NCBI GenBank assembly: GCA_029204225.1
Contig: CM055099.1
Location: forward strand, 47,052,042 to 47,116,041
Length of the DNA stretch: 64,000 bases
Origin: Diphasiastrum complanatum
Taxonomy: Eukaryota; Streptophyta; Lycopodiopsida; Lycopodiales; Lycopodiaceae
Reading direction: 5' to 3'
The position numbers were made by a program, and so were the translations under genes. This document shows positions 10,308 through 22,128 of the stretch, in pieces. Position 1 is the first letter of the stretch. Every line of letters starts with the position of its first letter. The notes under the pieces were generated by a model. That model did not search any database. It was not told where the DNA came from and saw only the letters and a list, made by a program, of their open reading frames with translations.

Positions 10308-11602
10308 GAATGGATACATTATGGCTCAAGGCTAGTATTTTTTGATCTTGAAGTATAATGACACTCTTAATCGTTTTCACATACCTTTTGTCTCACGTTA
10401 CTAAAGTGTCAACATCTTATAATGTAGCATCATCTTATTGCTCCGGCCTCGTCTATCTACGGTTTGGCTCACGTCCGCCGAACCAAACACTATCTACCTA
10501 AAAAAAAAAGGTATGGTACCAACCAAATTTCTATAAAGCAAGTTATCTAGCACACTCCGAATACTTCTTATAAACATTTTTTCTATAACTCTTTAAAAGC
10601 AGTTGTGTGCTAAAAAAAAAAATCTTTTGGTTTTCTATGATACAAAGAGAAAAAATCCTCTCGTATATATAACAATGACAACGTCTCAAGAAGCCACGTC
10701 TACAACCATTCAGGTACGTTTTCATAGTGTAAAAAAATCCTACGCAGCTTAAGCAAGCACGGTATGCTTAGTTCTATATAGCTTTAATATATATCACTCT
10801 TCTACACATTTTCTCTTTTCTTTTTCCATTTTCTAGAAAAAGAAACGACATAAGGCCACATTTAATTTTTCTATGCAAAATGAATGAACTTGCTTTGAAA
10901 TAAAATCCTTGTCAAAAAACCAAACAATAGGGACTCCAATAATACGATCTTAGACAATACGGATATGCGTAAGAATCGTAATTTATATGAAAGGATTAGA
11001 ATGGCACAAATATGTCCTAATACCCAGTATAAACATTGGAAATTTCTTACTAAAAGTTAATCATATCTTTCGGATGTAGTGTCCTTATATCATGGCTTAT
11101 GTGATTCATGTATAACAATCATGGTAATATTTAACCTTACCCTTTTTAGGGTTACTTTAGACCTTTGGTGAGATACAACTGAAAAGCATAGATATGCTCA
11201 GGAGTATGGATAGTAGTGCATGGCGTACCTTGCTCTATAAGGGTCACTTGGGTTAGAATAGCATGGATTTGCTCTAACATTAGCACACGTGTCTACACCA
11301 GCACATGTGTCCACACCAAGTCTTTTGGCTAAGGCTAATTTAAGCTGTCAAGTAGTATAACTTCTTTTGGACATGAATAACAACTGACGTTCAGCCATGA
11401 CACCTGTCTTCCTCATTAAACTAACTTGAGCGGTTTTGTTTTGTGGAATGGTGGCAGGTATCAGCTGGACGTCTTGAAAGTGGTTATGATTTATGGTGCT
11501 TTATAGTACAGTATTTTACTTTTCAGCTATACTTTACCTTGTTGGATTATGAATAAATGCTTTAAAAGATTTCAGTCTTGCTTTGTCAAGAGAAACTAAG
11601 TG
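10195..11602 (+). repeat. duplicated spacer shared with unit B
   Basis: Matches 31541-33018 apart from small indels: about 70 bases around 10955-11040 are absent from B, and B has about 173 extra bases at 32583-32755. No gene is seen. The reverse-strand frame at 10543-10725 is conserved in B but runs through poly-A/T tracts and carries no domain. Confidence 0.75.
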
Positions 11603-12238
11603 CACTCTTGTATCTCTCTCTATGCATCCTGGTGGTGTAAATCCGACTATTCCTTTGTTGGGATAGTGCTAAAATCTTTACCTTTTATCTGATTCATAAG
11701 CTAACAAAGGTCTGTGTTTATGGTTTAGTCCACACAAGATGGTTTCAAGAAGCTGCCTCTTTAGGTTATGGGGAGCCCCTTCCACCTAACCATTTTGTTG
11801 AAACTATTATTTGCTATATGAAAAAGGCCGTTGAGATACATAAATTATCATTAACACTGATAGGGCTACTTGTTCTTCTACTGGACTTGAGGATAAGATT
11901 CTTTGCCTTATTGATTTGCTTGAGACTATTGACTAGGTAAAGATTTATCTCGAGTTTATTAAGAAGAAAGAACCGTTGAACCTAGTGGAAAATCTTTATA
12001 GTCGTCTTAATGATTTTGTTGAAAAAATCGAAGAAGAGGAAAAGTTCTGTAACTCGCACAATAGAGAAGTGTTTATGTGCCTAAAAAATGAAAACAATAT
12101 CGCTCCTGCTGTTACTACCTCTTTTGATTCTGACGCTCCTTTATCTCTGCACCCTCTAGCCTTTATTGATGACCTTGATGGATACCGCCTCTCAACTTGA
12201 GATCTCAAGACATTTGCGATATTGGTGACCTTTCCTCT
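11603..12238. other. A-specific segment with weak open frame
   Basis: Between two blocks shared with unit B, these 636 bases are replaced in B by an unrelated 491-base segment (33019-33509). A plus frame at 11976-12200 reads acidic, protein-like sequence (NDFVEKIEEEEKFCN) with no family I recognise, and upstream frames are interrupted by stops. It could be a fragment of a decayed retroelement or gene. Confidence 0.3.
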
Positions 12239-13176
12239 TATGCTAGAAAAATGCAATTCTTTAACATCTAAACCTCTAGAGTCAAATTTTTTTTGATTGA
12301 CTTCCTTTTAAATTGGGCACCACATGTACTTTTTTGCAAAAAATTGCAAGTTCTTGGCTTAAGCTTGTGTATTTTTGTAGATAATTCTATTTTGGTGAAG
12401 ATAGGAACATGATGTACCACACTTGGCGACTTCAACTTTGCAAGTTCCAATGACGTGACTTTTGAGAGGTGGGAGATGGTGAGGTGTTCCTTTACTCTCC
12501 TTGAGGTGAGGAGCTCTACTATACTCCATTGCACAAATGAGGACACGTGAGAAAAAAGGGATGGTAAAACTGGTTAATGAATTATTTTCCAACTTCATAG
12601 GAGTTCTGAGGATAGGGCATACACGGCCTTCCAAGTCGAATCAATCATCATGCTATAGATTCAATGTATTAGCAACAATCATATAAGCCATTTGGTTTGT
12701 AATCCCTCATCCAAGTTAATATAGCAACAAGAAGGATCATATCACATGTCTTGTTTTGTATTCTCCTATATACAAATTACTTAGATAGAGAGTTCCCAAA
12801 AATTGTTTAGATCTAAAGCGAAAAAGATTGTCAGGAAAATTAAAAAAAAATTGATTTTACGTCGTTCTGAAACTCTAGAGGACTATAACGATCCATAATT
12901 AGCAATATTGAGACTCGCTCTCGTCACAATACTCCGCATAAGAGTACCATTCCTAGTAAGCTATGTGAGTCTAAATATTGACTCGCTTAACCATTTTTCC
13001 CACTTGATAGTAGACCACTCACTGTGTACTATCTATGGTATAGAGGGCGAGTTTCAATAATTTTGACTCATTGAGGCCTATAATTGGTGACGTATGGCAT
13101 GATTAGACTCGTCTAATTGGTTGATGTAGTGGACACATTTTGTACTACCAGTTATGATCAATATATTACATTGAGA
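12239..13176 (+). repeat. upstream region shared with units B and C
   Basis: 12239-12398 matches B 33511-33670. 12399-13176 is missing from B but present in C (about 38290-39080), so the B state is a deletion. No gene is visible. The phrase GAGTCTAAATATTGACTCG and related words recur across 12900-13060. Confidence 0.75.
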
Positions 13177-13180
13177 TTTA

Positions 13181-13190
13181 CATATAAAAA
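13181..13190 (+). promoter_or_regulatory. TATA-like motif upstream of dioxygenase A
   Basis: CATATAAAAA lies 526 bases before the proposed ATG. It is identical in unit B (33675-33684) and changed to CATATCAAAA in gene-less unit C (39088-39097). Nothing proves that transcription starts here; a start nearer the gene (AT-rich around 13400) is equally possible. Confidence 0.3.
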
Positions 13191-13212
13191 GGGAAACAAG
13201 GAGGGGGGAGGG

Positions 13213-13357
13213 GAGGCAACAAGAGGGCATCTATTGAGCCCATATATTCTAGCAATGTGATTCCATTGTTGGACTGTAAAATGAGGCTCTTTGTCACCTT
13301 CTTGAGGCAACAAGAGGGCATCTATAGAGCCCATATATTCTAGCAATGTGATTCCAT
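13213..13357. repeat. 54-55-bp direct repeat in the dioxygenase A 5' region
   Basis: Two nearly identical copies starting GAGGCAACAAGAGGG lie at 13213-13267 and 13304-13357. Unit B keeps both (33706-33850), so the repeat predates the duplication. Confidence 0.9.
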
Positions 13358-13486
13358 ATACACATAATGTGTCCTTCATAATTAGACATACTAGAACTAC
13401 ATAAATACATATATTGAAATTTGATATCAGTCTCTATCCTTCTCTGCATCTATGGTATCTGATGATGGAGCTCCTCCTCCCTAGCT

Positions 13487-13741
13487 ATGGCTTCTACCCA
13501 TAGAGCTCAAGCACACATGCTCTCTTCCTCTACAGCTATGGCTTCTGCAGATATAGTCTTTAGTAATGGAGCTCAGCCACCGACGCAGTCACCCACTGTA
13601 GCTATCCCCTCTATCGATGGAGCTCAGTCTCAGATGCTAGACGACTCCTCTATAAGCTGCTCTCGTGGATTGCCTGTCAACCCACTACCTGCATCTGAAT
13701 GTCTTTCTCTCAGAGATGGCGTCCCCGTCTGCAGATCGTAA
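13487..13741 (+). other. upstream frame overlapping dioxygenase A start
   Basis: An 84-codon frame starts MASTHRAQAHMLSSS, is rich in Ser, Ala and Pro, and contains loose internal repeats (ATGGCTTCT...GAGCTCA). It overlaps the dioxygenase ATG (13716) by 26 bases in another phase. In unit B a one-base difference (CCC for CCCC near 13722) joins this frame to the enzyme. If the A transcript starts upstream, this frame would act as an overlapping uORF and should lower translation of the enzyme. The composition is loosely transit-peptide-like, but acidic residues argue against a firm call. Confidence 0.5.
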
Positions 13742-15252
13742 GCTCGCTGCAATTCTCAGTGGTTCGTTGCAGCTGAAAGACTACGTGTGGCCGGAAAAGG
13801 ATCAGCCCAGACTTGCTTATGATCAGTTTGAAGCTGAGGATGAATTGCCTATTATTGACCTGGGACGCCTCAGCCAGGGCAGTGAAGGTGAAAGACAGAA
13901 GCTGGTTGATGGGGCCAAAGAGTGGGGGTGTTTCCGCGTGGTTAATCATGGCGTACCCCTCGGTTTGATCAGGGACTTTGAACAACAAGCCTGCCTTGCG
14001 TTTTGTCTTCCTCCCGTGTCTAAGGAGAATGCCGCTATGTCTTTTGTAACAGGCCCTTTTTTTGGGTATACCGCGAAACAAACTGCGAACAATCCCAACA
14101 AGGTGCAATATTCTGAATACCTTCGTCTACCTCTGAATCAACACGACAGGCGAGAAATCATAGCTAAGCTTTGGCCAGAGGGTAACGAAGGATTCAGGTA
14201 GATTACATTGGCCATGCATCTGCATTGGTTGCTACACTTATGTTTGCAGTTGTCTTTCCTCGTTTCAGGATCTAGTTTGCTTCATTTGCAGTCTCATGAT
14301 TCATCAACCGTTACTTCATATATACAATTTCTTGTATTTTGATAATCGAGCCTATAAATTTGTTTAGACACTTTGCCTTGCAGTTCTGTTGCGGATGACT
14401 ACATTGCAGCTGTTGAACAGATTCACTCGAGTCTTTTGATGAATTTAACTTCACAACTTGGACTTGACCCTTCGGAGTTTATGCGTGTCTTTTGCAAAGA
14501 TGGATTCCTTTCAGGACTGCGCGTTAATTACTATCCGACCTGCGATCTGCCCTCGCAAACAATGGGTTTCGGAGCTCACTCAGATCCTCACGCTCTCACG
14601 ATTCTGCATCAGAACGATGTGGGCGGGTTGCAAATTCTTAAGAACCGCAAGTGGATTGCCATAAAGCCCAAACCGGGTTCCTTTTTTTGCAACGTGGGGG
14701 ATACTTTAGAGGTCCATACGATGTAGAGTGCTATGTCATATATATACCGCTGATTGTCTACTCATCTTTGATATAATTCTGCCAGAATATGCTAGCTAGG
14801 CACTATCAGAATACAGTTGATCAACCATGTGTTGAAACAACTGATAAAAGGCATGAATGTACAAAATTGAATATGCTTGTTTTGTTTTTCAAAAGCTATG
14901 AAGTTGATCGGATTCTATACTTGGGTTGCAGGTGATAAGCAATGGCTACTATACAAGTGCGATCCACAGAGCGGTGGTGAACAGTGAAAAATTCAGAATG
15001 TCAGTGGTTTACTCGCAGTTCCCTCATATGAATTTCACATTTCAACCAGCACCTCAGCTTGTGACACAGAAACAGCCAGCTCAATTCCGTCCCTACACAT
15101 CTCAGGAGTACTTGGCAAGCATGTTGGAAAATCAATTGGATGGAAATTCCACGCAGCTTGACAAATTCAGAATCCAACCCAGTAAACACCAACATGGTCC
15201 AAATCCAAATGTTAAAATTAGCATCAATGCTTTAAAAGCAAACGGCCCATAA
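13716..15252 (+). CDS. 2OG-Fe(II) dioxygenase, copy A (DOXC class)
   Basis: Three exons, 13716-14197, 14384-14711 and 14932-15252, join with GT-AG introns of 186 and 220 bases into a 376-aa protein. The N-terminal DIOX_N region has LPIIDLGRL (44-52) and EWGCFRVVNHGVP (69-81). The catalytic jelly roll carries the Fe(II) ligands H226, D228 (GAHSDPHAL) and H282, and the 2OG-binding R292/S294 (RMS); LRVNYYPTC at 206-214 is typical. All expected catalytic residues are present and the length fits the family. Such soluble enzymes oxidise hormones or specialised metabolites using 2OG and O2; the sequence recalls gibberellin 2-/20-oxidase-like enzymes, but the substrate is not determined. The ATG at 13716 is chosen because it gives the usual spacing to the LPIIDL motif. 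An overlapping upstream frame precedes it. Confidence 0.85.
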
Positions 15253-16031
15253 AATATGGCCCCGATCTATGCTCCCCAAAACGATCACGCCAATTGTTGA
15301 AATTGACATTGATCCTCAGCTGCAGCTGCTAACTCAATGCAAGAAAGGAAGCTGTATATTCAGTTAGTGTCCAACATGCAATTAACTTTTAGTACTCTAT
15401 GATGCAATTTCAGGGCTTTTAATCTAAAGTTCACCCTCTTAGTGATCAACGGGCCTTCAGGGCAGTATGTAGGGTAACTAACAAGCTGAATTGAAACATA
15501 TTTCCACTCTGCCTTTTGTTTTTCACGAAGGCTGAAAAATCACCTGGTTGCAACTCGGATCAAGGCTAAAAATCACCTGTTTGCAAGAGGGATAAGGGGT
15601 TACAAATTAAATACATATAGCGAGTTGGATCTGATTTAGGCTGAAATCAGGCTGCAAAATTTTTGGTACTACAAACTCTCAACCAAATCATGCCAGGAAG
15701 TGAAAAGAACAATATATTCTTTACAGTATATTCTTTACAATGTGCATGCTCCCCTCACAAAATACAGCAAGCAAACAAGTTTTTTCTCAATTATTTCACT
15801 TTTTTCCTCTCTATAAAAGGAATCTCACTGCATGCTAGATGGTAGCAGCCTTAAACATAGCCTATTCTAATTCCATGCTAAACATTAGAGCTCTGACCAT
15901 TATTCATTCACAAAGCTTGCATTGTCATAAGGCACATTGTGACAATGAGAATGATCAGAGAGACCTAATAACTGTGTCTCTGTGCACGCATGTGATCCAC
16001 ATGCACCAAATTCCTTCATTTGAAAGGATTG
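15253..16031 (+). repeat. dioxygenase A 3' flank (flank copy F2)
   Basis: From about 15306 this flank matches 445-735, 28985-29689 and 35812-36217. It includes the 3' UTR of copy A. The words AAAATCACCTGTTTGCAAG are locally doubled (about 15537-15586). No further gene is seen. Confidence 0.85.
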
Positions 16032-16262
16032 GATCCGTGTTGGGCGGGTATCTAAATTTATGATACTAGTCGGGTCCTGGTATTGTACGATTTCCTAATT
16101 TTTCATACCAGCCGGTTCCATGGTAATAGGATTTTTTCGAAATTTGTGATACCAGCCAAGTATCAACATAAGCAGGTTTTGAGCATTCCAGACTGGTATA
16201 AACCGGACAGGTATTACAAAATTGATACCAGCCGGTCATCAACCCGGGTATGCGTTCAAAAT
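16032..16262. repeat. island of GATACCAGCCGGT words
   Basis: Imperfect copies of GATACCAGCCGGT and its complement (ACCGG, CTGGTAT, CGGGTATC) recur about ten times in both orientations over 230 bases. It lies exactly where the match to unit B flank copy F3 stops (about 16031). No coding content is recognised. Confidence 0.7.
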
Positions 16263-16742
16263 TCACCCGGTGATGGTTCAAAGATGTGGTAATGTTGCAA
16301 GATAATATGAACCCACTGTGTCGGCAATGTTACAAGTTTCTCGTTCTCTCTCTATGCTAGTTCCAAATCACTAAAATGTTGACTTTGAATGCGCTTTTTG
16401 AAATTCAAATTAAAACCTTAGGCATATTCAAGCAACAAAATGCATAATAAGGTAGCAAAGGTCATGAAACAAACGGATGGATGAATAACCAGTTTCTATA
16501 GTTTTTAATAACTGAGAGGTGCATTGTGCACTTATAGGATCGATCTCTAAGAATTTCAAATACGTTGCTTTAGAAGCAGCTGTAGCTGTTTGATGCGCTC
16601 GGATGTATAATTTTCAAGCTTTTTCATTAGCTCCCTTTCGTTATTAGTAATAGTACTGTAATTCATTGCAGCTGCTGCTGCAGCAACAAGAGGAGTAGGC
16701 TGTAGAAGCTCACATAAACAGTCCAAAGATATATTTTTGACA

Positions 16743-16811
<69 letters not shown>

Positions 16812-18425
16812 TCTTCTGACAAATCAAAATATTATTGCATGAATGAATAACAACATACTCACAAGAATGCATGTAGCAGGAGAATAGAACTAGAAACGAA
16901 CTAGAAACGAAGGCCAACCTCATACATAGTTACATCTAAGTTAAGCTTCAATATTCTAGAATCTACCAAATATGTATTCAAATCTTGGAACTTCATCCAA
17001 TACAAATTGAAAAAGCCGCTTTTTTAAATATTTAAATACAATCATTTATTATTCCACAAGGAAATGTATGAGATAATTGGCAAGGTGTATGTGACGCCAT
17101 TGCAATGATTCGTATGTTGGTGACTCCAATAATTTCAAGTACAAGACCAAAATTTAGAATCTATATTAGAAACTTGTACTTATTGGATTCATGTTTATAG
17201 ATAAGTTTCATATTTAAAACAAACAAAAAACATGAGATTGATGCTGTATGTTTTTTTCTTATCATTTTGTATGTATTTTTCATAATGTTAATTGAAGACT
17301 TCAACTTTGTAATGTTTAGAATGCACTAAACATGTAATTTAGTCTTGGAACTTCATCCAATACAATTTCAAAATGATATAACTGGCAAGGTATATGTGTG
17401 ACTCTAATACTTTTATTTGGAGTTTAATTTAATGTTAAATGGTTCATATTTGACAATCAACTTTATTATATTTATATGTATTAATGTCTTTTCAAGGCCA
17501 ATAGTTTTTGGAATTGCTTGGGTTGTTTTTTTTATCAATGGGGTGTAATAGTACAATATTGTTGTAACCAACCATCTTTTTTCTTAGCGGAGGAGGTGAT
17601 GAGTCTATGTAATGAACTGATCAAGCAGCCAATCCTGCCAACCCTGTCCATTTCCTTGTCTAGTCATGATTGCAAAATTCATTTCCAAGTAAGTTGAAGA
17701 AGTATGTTCAAAATGAGTAGTTGTCAATTAATTATCAAGTAGTCCAATGCTTGATGAGTAATGAATCCAGCCTTTCATTTCTAGGAAATTGCATGGTAAA
17801 CTGAAGGATTAAAGCTTTGTGCAATATAAATTATATAAAGGTACAGTAAAAAAGATTAAACATTGATTAAAAAAATGTTTAGTAGACGTCTTCTTTGAAT
17901 CTTTGACAATTCTAGAGCGAGTTATAGCATGCATATAAACAACTTACAAAATATTTCTCACATAACTAGACAACACTAACAAGATATCAAATTTCTACAC
18001 TATATTTGCAGCTAGTGCCTTCTTGTTGTTATAGCAGAGAATCTTGGATGTTGTTGTCACGTAATCTATAGATGGCACAGAGTCGTAAAATTGACGGAAA
18101 AATAGGTCGACAGAAAAATGCTCTACTCAGAGTACCATATGAAAAATGCGTCATCAAACACAAAATGAAATAAAAACTGAAGAACGCTTTCACATCATAG
18201 ACCCTTGCATTTTGATTGCGAATCCAGAAAACACAAATTACATGTCGGGAAAACTTACGCCAACGACGAATGCAGAGGCGAAGCAAGCTGAGCAGCTCGT
18301 CTAAATGCAGGAACACAGAGGCAGACATGCGAGGTCGATGCCGCCATGGTCAATCGATATATCTAAAGAGATCGATTGATGAACTAATGTTGATGCTTAG
18401 GTATGATGGAAATAAATAGAAAAAC
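16263..18425. other. AT-rich spacer with a (CA)n array
   Basis: No gene is seen. It contains a (CA)n microsatellite at 16745-16808 and the repeated phrase CTTGGAACTTCATCCAATACAA (16983 and 17344). The minus frame at 16556-16822 is an artefact of the CA array. Confidence 0.6.
16745..16808. repeat. (CA)n microsatellite
   Basis: About 64 bases of CA dinucleotides. Confidence 0.99.
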
Positions 18426-18531
18426 GAGGTCAAACGGTGGAGTTATCAATACAAACCCGGTGGACGGAACGGATGGACGTGAGGTCAAACGGTGGAGTTA
18501 TCAAGACAAACCCGACGGACGTGAAGGAGAG
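18426..18531. repeat. 55-bp imperfect tandem duplication
   Basis: Units start GAGGTCAAACGGTGGAG at 18426 and 18481; the second is slightly shorter and diverged. Confidence 0.85.
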
Positions 18532-18884
18532 ATAGAGTTGGTTCCATGTCATCACTAAAAAAAGTATGATGTGGATTTTTAAAACCCTAATTTAAAATTA
18601 AGGTTTATAACCTTTTGATGTGATTAACTCTTTATTAATATATATACATCTTGTACTCAAAATTTATATTAGTATTTTTCACATTTAATTTGATTTGTAG
18701 GGCCATGTGTAGTTTGTGGGAGGGTAACCTTTTCAATCACACATATTAGGGTTTTGGGATAATACGTTAATACCCTAATTTGTAATGCCACACCCCAATC
18801 TGTAATGTGAAATCCTAAGTTGCAACGTTGCATCCTTCAGCTTGCTTGCTTGCTGAATTCATCACCTTTTCTTCAATTCGACGT

Positions 18885-18920
<36 letters not shown>

Positions 18921-19330
18921 TTCCTTTTTCTCTTCAGGCTTTAATAGATGCTGATCATGGCTTGGCTTGGTGAGCATATGATCTTCCAAAGCCAACGTAG
19001 TGCTGCAGATGCACGCTTGTTTTGCCTTACTAGGTACCCATTTCACCCTCCATCTCCAGCCTCTCTCGCAAATTTTTGCTCTCAATTGTTGAATTGATGA
19101 TAAATTGTGGGAGTTCAGTGAGTGCGCTTGGATGCAAGAAGCCTGCTCTCTTTAATTTGCATATTACGTTTTGGCTGGAATAGAGAGGCTCACAGGCACT
19201 TGAGCTTTGACCTCTCACAATCATCAGATCATATCGTCTTTCTGCAGCATGCAATAATAGATGGTGCTTCAAATAGACTGTACCTATCCTTTAAAGCTAG
19301 ATCACACTGTTACACGCATAAGTTCTCAAG
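18532..19330. other. spacer with CT array, no gene seen
   Basis: Holds a short (CT)n at 18888-18917 and variants of the phrase CACCCTAATCTGTAATG around 18780-18820. No recognised coding sequence. Confidence 0.5.
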
Positions 19331-20269
19331 TTGATGTGTGTTACATGTGCAACATCAATAATATCTCCATCAATGATAACTCTGGGTTCACTCAAAACTG
19401 ATCATAGGCAACCTAAAAGAGCTGATAATGATCTGGCAAATCTTTCTTCTGAAATGGCAGAACAGCTGAGAGATAACGTCAATTCATCTTCTTCTGTTAT
19501 GACGTGTTTGATCTCAGCAGAAGACGTTGAAACTCACAATTTTGCAACTACAACTTTGCAAGGCCATCCAGGCCGCGTATTCTGACAGAGTTCGGGTTTT
19601 GGAATGAGAAGTAGCAGAGGAGAGGGGACAGCCAGCAACAGTTGAAAAAGCAACGGAGGATAAAAGGAAGGCATTGCTTGCAATTGTGATAGACGCCATA
19701 GCTGTATATTGTTCTGCATGTGTAATCTGATTCAGAGTTTACCTACAGTGTGTATCAGATATGTGTCCTCAATGGAGACACTAATAATTCATGAGCATGA
19801 CTACTATATATGATATTAGTTGAGATCACGATCATACTTCAGTCCCTCAAAGATCCATCGAGCGCTTTGTATGCGTCTCCTACTTCGCCCTCGGAAGTTT
19901 CCGTTGATTCTATGAAAGATTCCATCCTCGAAAAATCGATCCCATACTCTTCGTTTGTCAGATGTCAGAGTGAGCACAAACCCAGCTCATCGACTACTAT
20001 CAATTCGTCCATTACTCTATTTTCCTCACCCATAAACGTATCCCGGTTATGGAGTCCAAAAAGCCATTCAAATTACATTTTGAGAAATGTGTATCCCCGT
20101 TATGGAGTCCAAAAAGCCATTTAAATCACATTTTGAGTCACCTTTCTTAAAGGTTTCTGCTTCTTCTGTTGAGAACCATCGCCAGAGCTCACGTTTGAGC
20201 AATTGTAGAAAGAAGGTGAAAACAATTTTGAAAGGGACGGTAGGAAGAAGATCGGCACCTCATGTGTAG
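19331..20269 (+). other. weak coding-like stretch, unrecognised
   Basis: Successive plus frames (19331-19585, 19810-20124 and 20087-20269) read Ser-rich, protein-like sequence, for example SKKPFKSHFESPF and NCRKKVKTILKG before a stop at 20267-20269. A 47-bp near-duplicate (20038-20084 and 20091-20137) shifts the frame between the last two. This could be the remains of a gene, but I recognise no domain and no coherent exon set. Confidence 0.25.
20038..20137. repeat. 47-bp tandem near-duplicate
   Basis: Copies begin GTATCCCGGTTATGG (20038) and GTATCCCCGTTATGG (20091), with a 53-base period. Confidence 0.9.
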
Positions 20270-20824
20270 CTTCATTCTAAAAAGATTTAATGGTTGATGC
20301 GATCTCCTCAGATGGCTTGGCTTGTAGCTTTCATTTGAGTCTTTGCTAGGCAATAACCTAAGCCGCGACAGTTGCTATCGTTGTATGCGCATGAGGGGGA
20401 ACGCTTCTAGCTGGCTTCTTTCATGACACCCCAGGGTGGCGGAGACAGCCCTATGCGTTGTGCCTTTTTGATCCATGAGATTTGCCATAGGTGTAGTACG
20501 AAGACAATGCCTTCATGCGTAATCCAATCTACCCAAGCGGCGAGCGCTCATGCCTCGATGCAACGACATTGGAGGTATCCGAGGAGAGAACATCAAAGAA
20601 AAGAGAGAGAGAATAGGAGAGGAAAAGAGAGCATACAAGCGAAGCATCTGCCCGATCCTCACCATCTACACAAAACTCGTGAGCGCTGAGATAGAGAATA
20701 CAGAATACAGAACGCGTGAGAGAGAGAAAGAATAGAGAACGTAATATTGAAATGAGAGTCTTCATGATGCTCTCTCTCATATCAGTTCATGGACGAAATA
20801 TCACATTTTATTTTGCGCTGAAGA

Positions 20825-20860
<36 letters not shown>

Positions 20861-22128
20861 GCCCTATACAAGTTTGATATTTTTTCACTCTCGTCCTTCC
20901 GGATGAATCCAAAACCTTTACATGCATACAAACGATCCATATGTCCGAACTCTCTCACCATCGATAGAGAACGCGTAATATAGAGCTATGGCGGAGGCGC
21001 ATAGAGAGAGAGAGAGAAAGAGATCGTCGCTTCTCCTTGCGATTGAGGTTTGATCGGCTTGTTGTCTTTGGGCAAATCATATGCTACTGTTCCTGTGGTA
21101 TTGTTGTGTATTATTGGAAGGCATAGGGGCTGCTTGTGAGCACACAAGCAGATACACCTTTATTTCGTTCTGGGGACATGTTATGATTCACAAGAGACGC
21201 CATGAGCTCCTCGGCGCTGTGCCCACAAGGGACATTTTCCAAGGAGATTTTGCGATCCATGATGCCGTTTGCAACTTTTTGACATAGCTGGAATTGTTAT
21301 ATATCAAAAGAACATATCATCTGCATTACGCTTTTGTAATAATATAACTTGGTATGGAGGAGTTGTTGGACACATTGACAGAAAAATCCTTCTCCGACAA
21401 GTTACTCCTTCAGGGTGAAACTTGAAACCTCTCGCTCTGCCCGATACTCACCAGCTTACAACAGATGCATCTACTCACCATCGACACAAAATGCTCGAGC
21501 GCGTGAGATACATGTACTCGATCCTCACCATCGACACAAAATGAATGAAGTCGTATGCTGGGTCTTTAGATGGAGGGAGGGCGGCGTAAAGCAAAGGCGA
21601 TCGATATCGAAGTAAAACAAAGACACGGGAGAAAGAAATGCACGCGAGAAAATGGGTATTAACTGGCCTTATAAAAAGACAAAACACAAAATAGACAAAG
21701 GTAGTCGAAAGTCAAATCTATAAATACAACATCAATACACATACTTGTTGACCATTGTAAGGTAGTTGCAACAATGGTTCAATAATCTAAAAAGCATAAG
21801 TTCACACTGCCTCTTCAATGAGAGAGTCAATGAGTGTGAGTGGCCCTATTTAACACCAACACTGAAACTATTCTTTCCATCTCTACTTCATCAATGATTC
21901 AACTTCCATTGCGACTTCCTTTCTTTGTCCAATCACCATCAACAATTGCACCATTGTGATAGTCTTCTCAATCACAATGTTCGCAGGTTTAGGGTCTATC
22001 AACCACAATAGTCGTAAAGTTCTTGCAGCTCGAATAACCTGCAAAGTTCTATGAAAAAACTGCAACAACATATAACCAACAATGATGATTAAATGATAAT
22101 GATTCATATTATGACTTGAAAGTATCAA
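20270..22128. other. spacer with GA-rich tracts, no gene seen
   Basis: Contains GT/GA simple repeats (20825-20860, 21003-21022) and a repeated phrase CTCACCATCGACACAAAATG at about 21475 and 21525. The minus frame 21883-22128 follows a possible acceptor (TTTGCAG) and is protein-like, but I cannot name it. Confidence 0.4.

Noticed and set aside
13710-14108. Minus-strand frame of 132 aa opposite dioxygenase exon 1 (and 34179-34607)
   Set aside because: Shadow of the real gene on the other strand.
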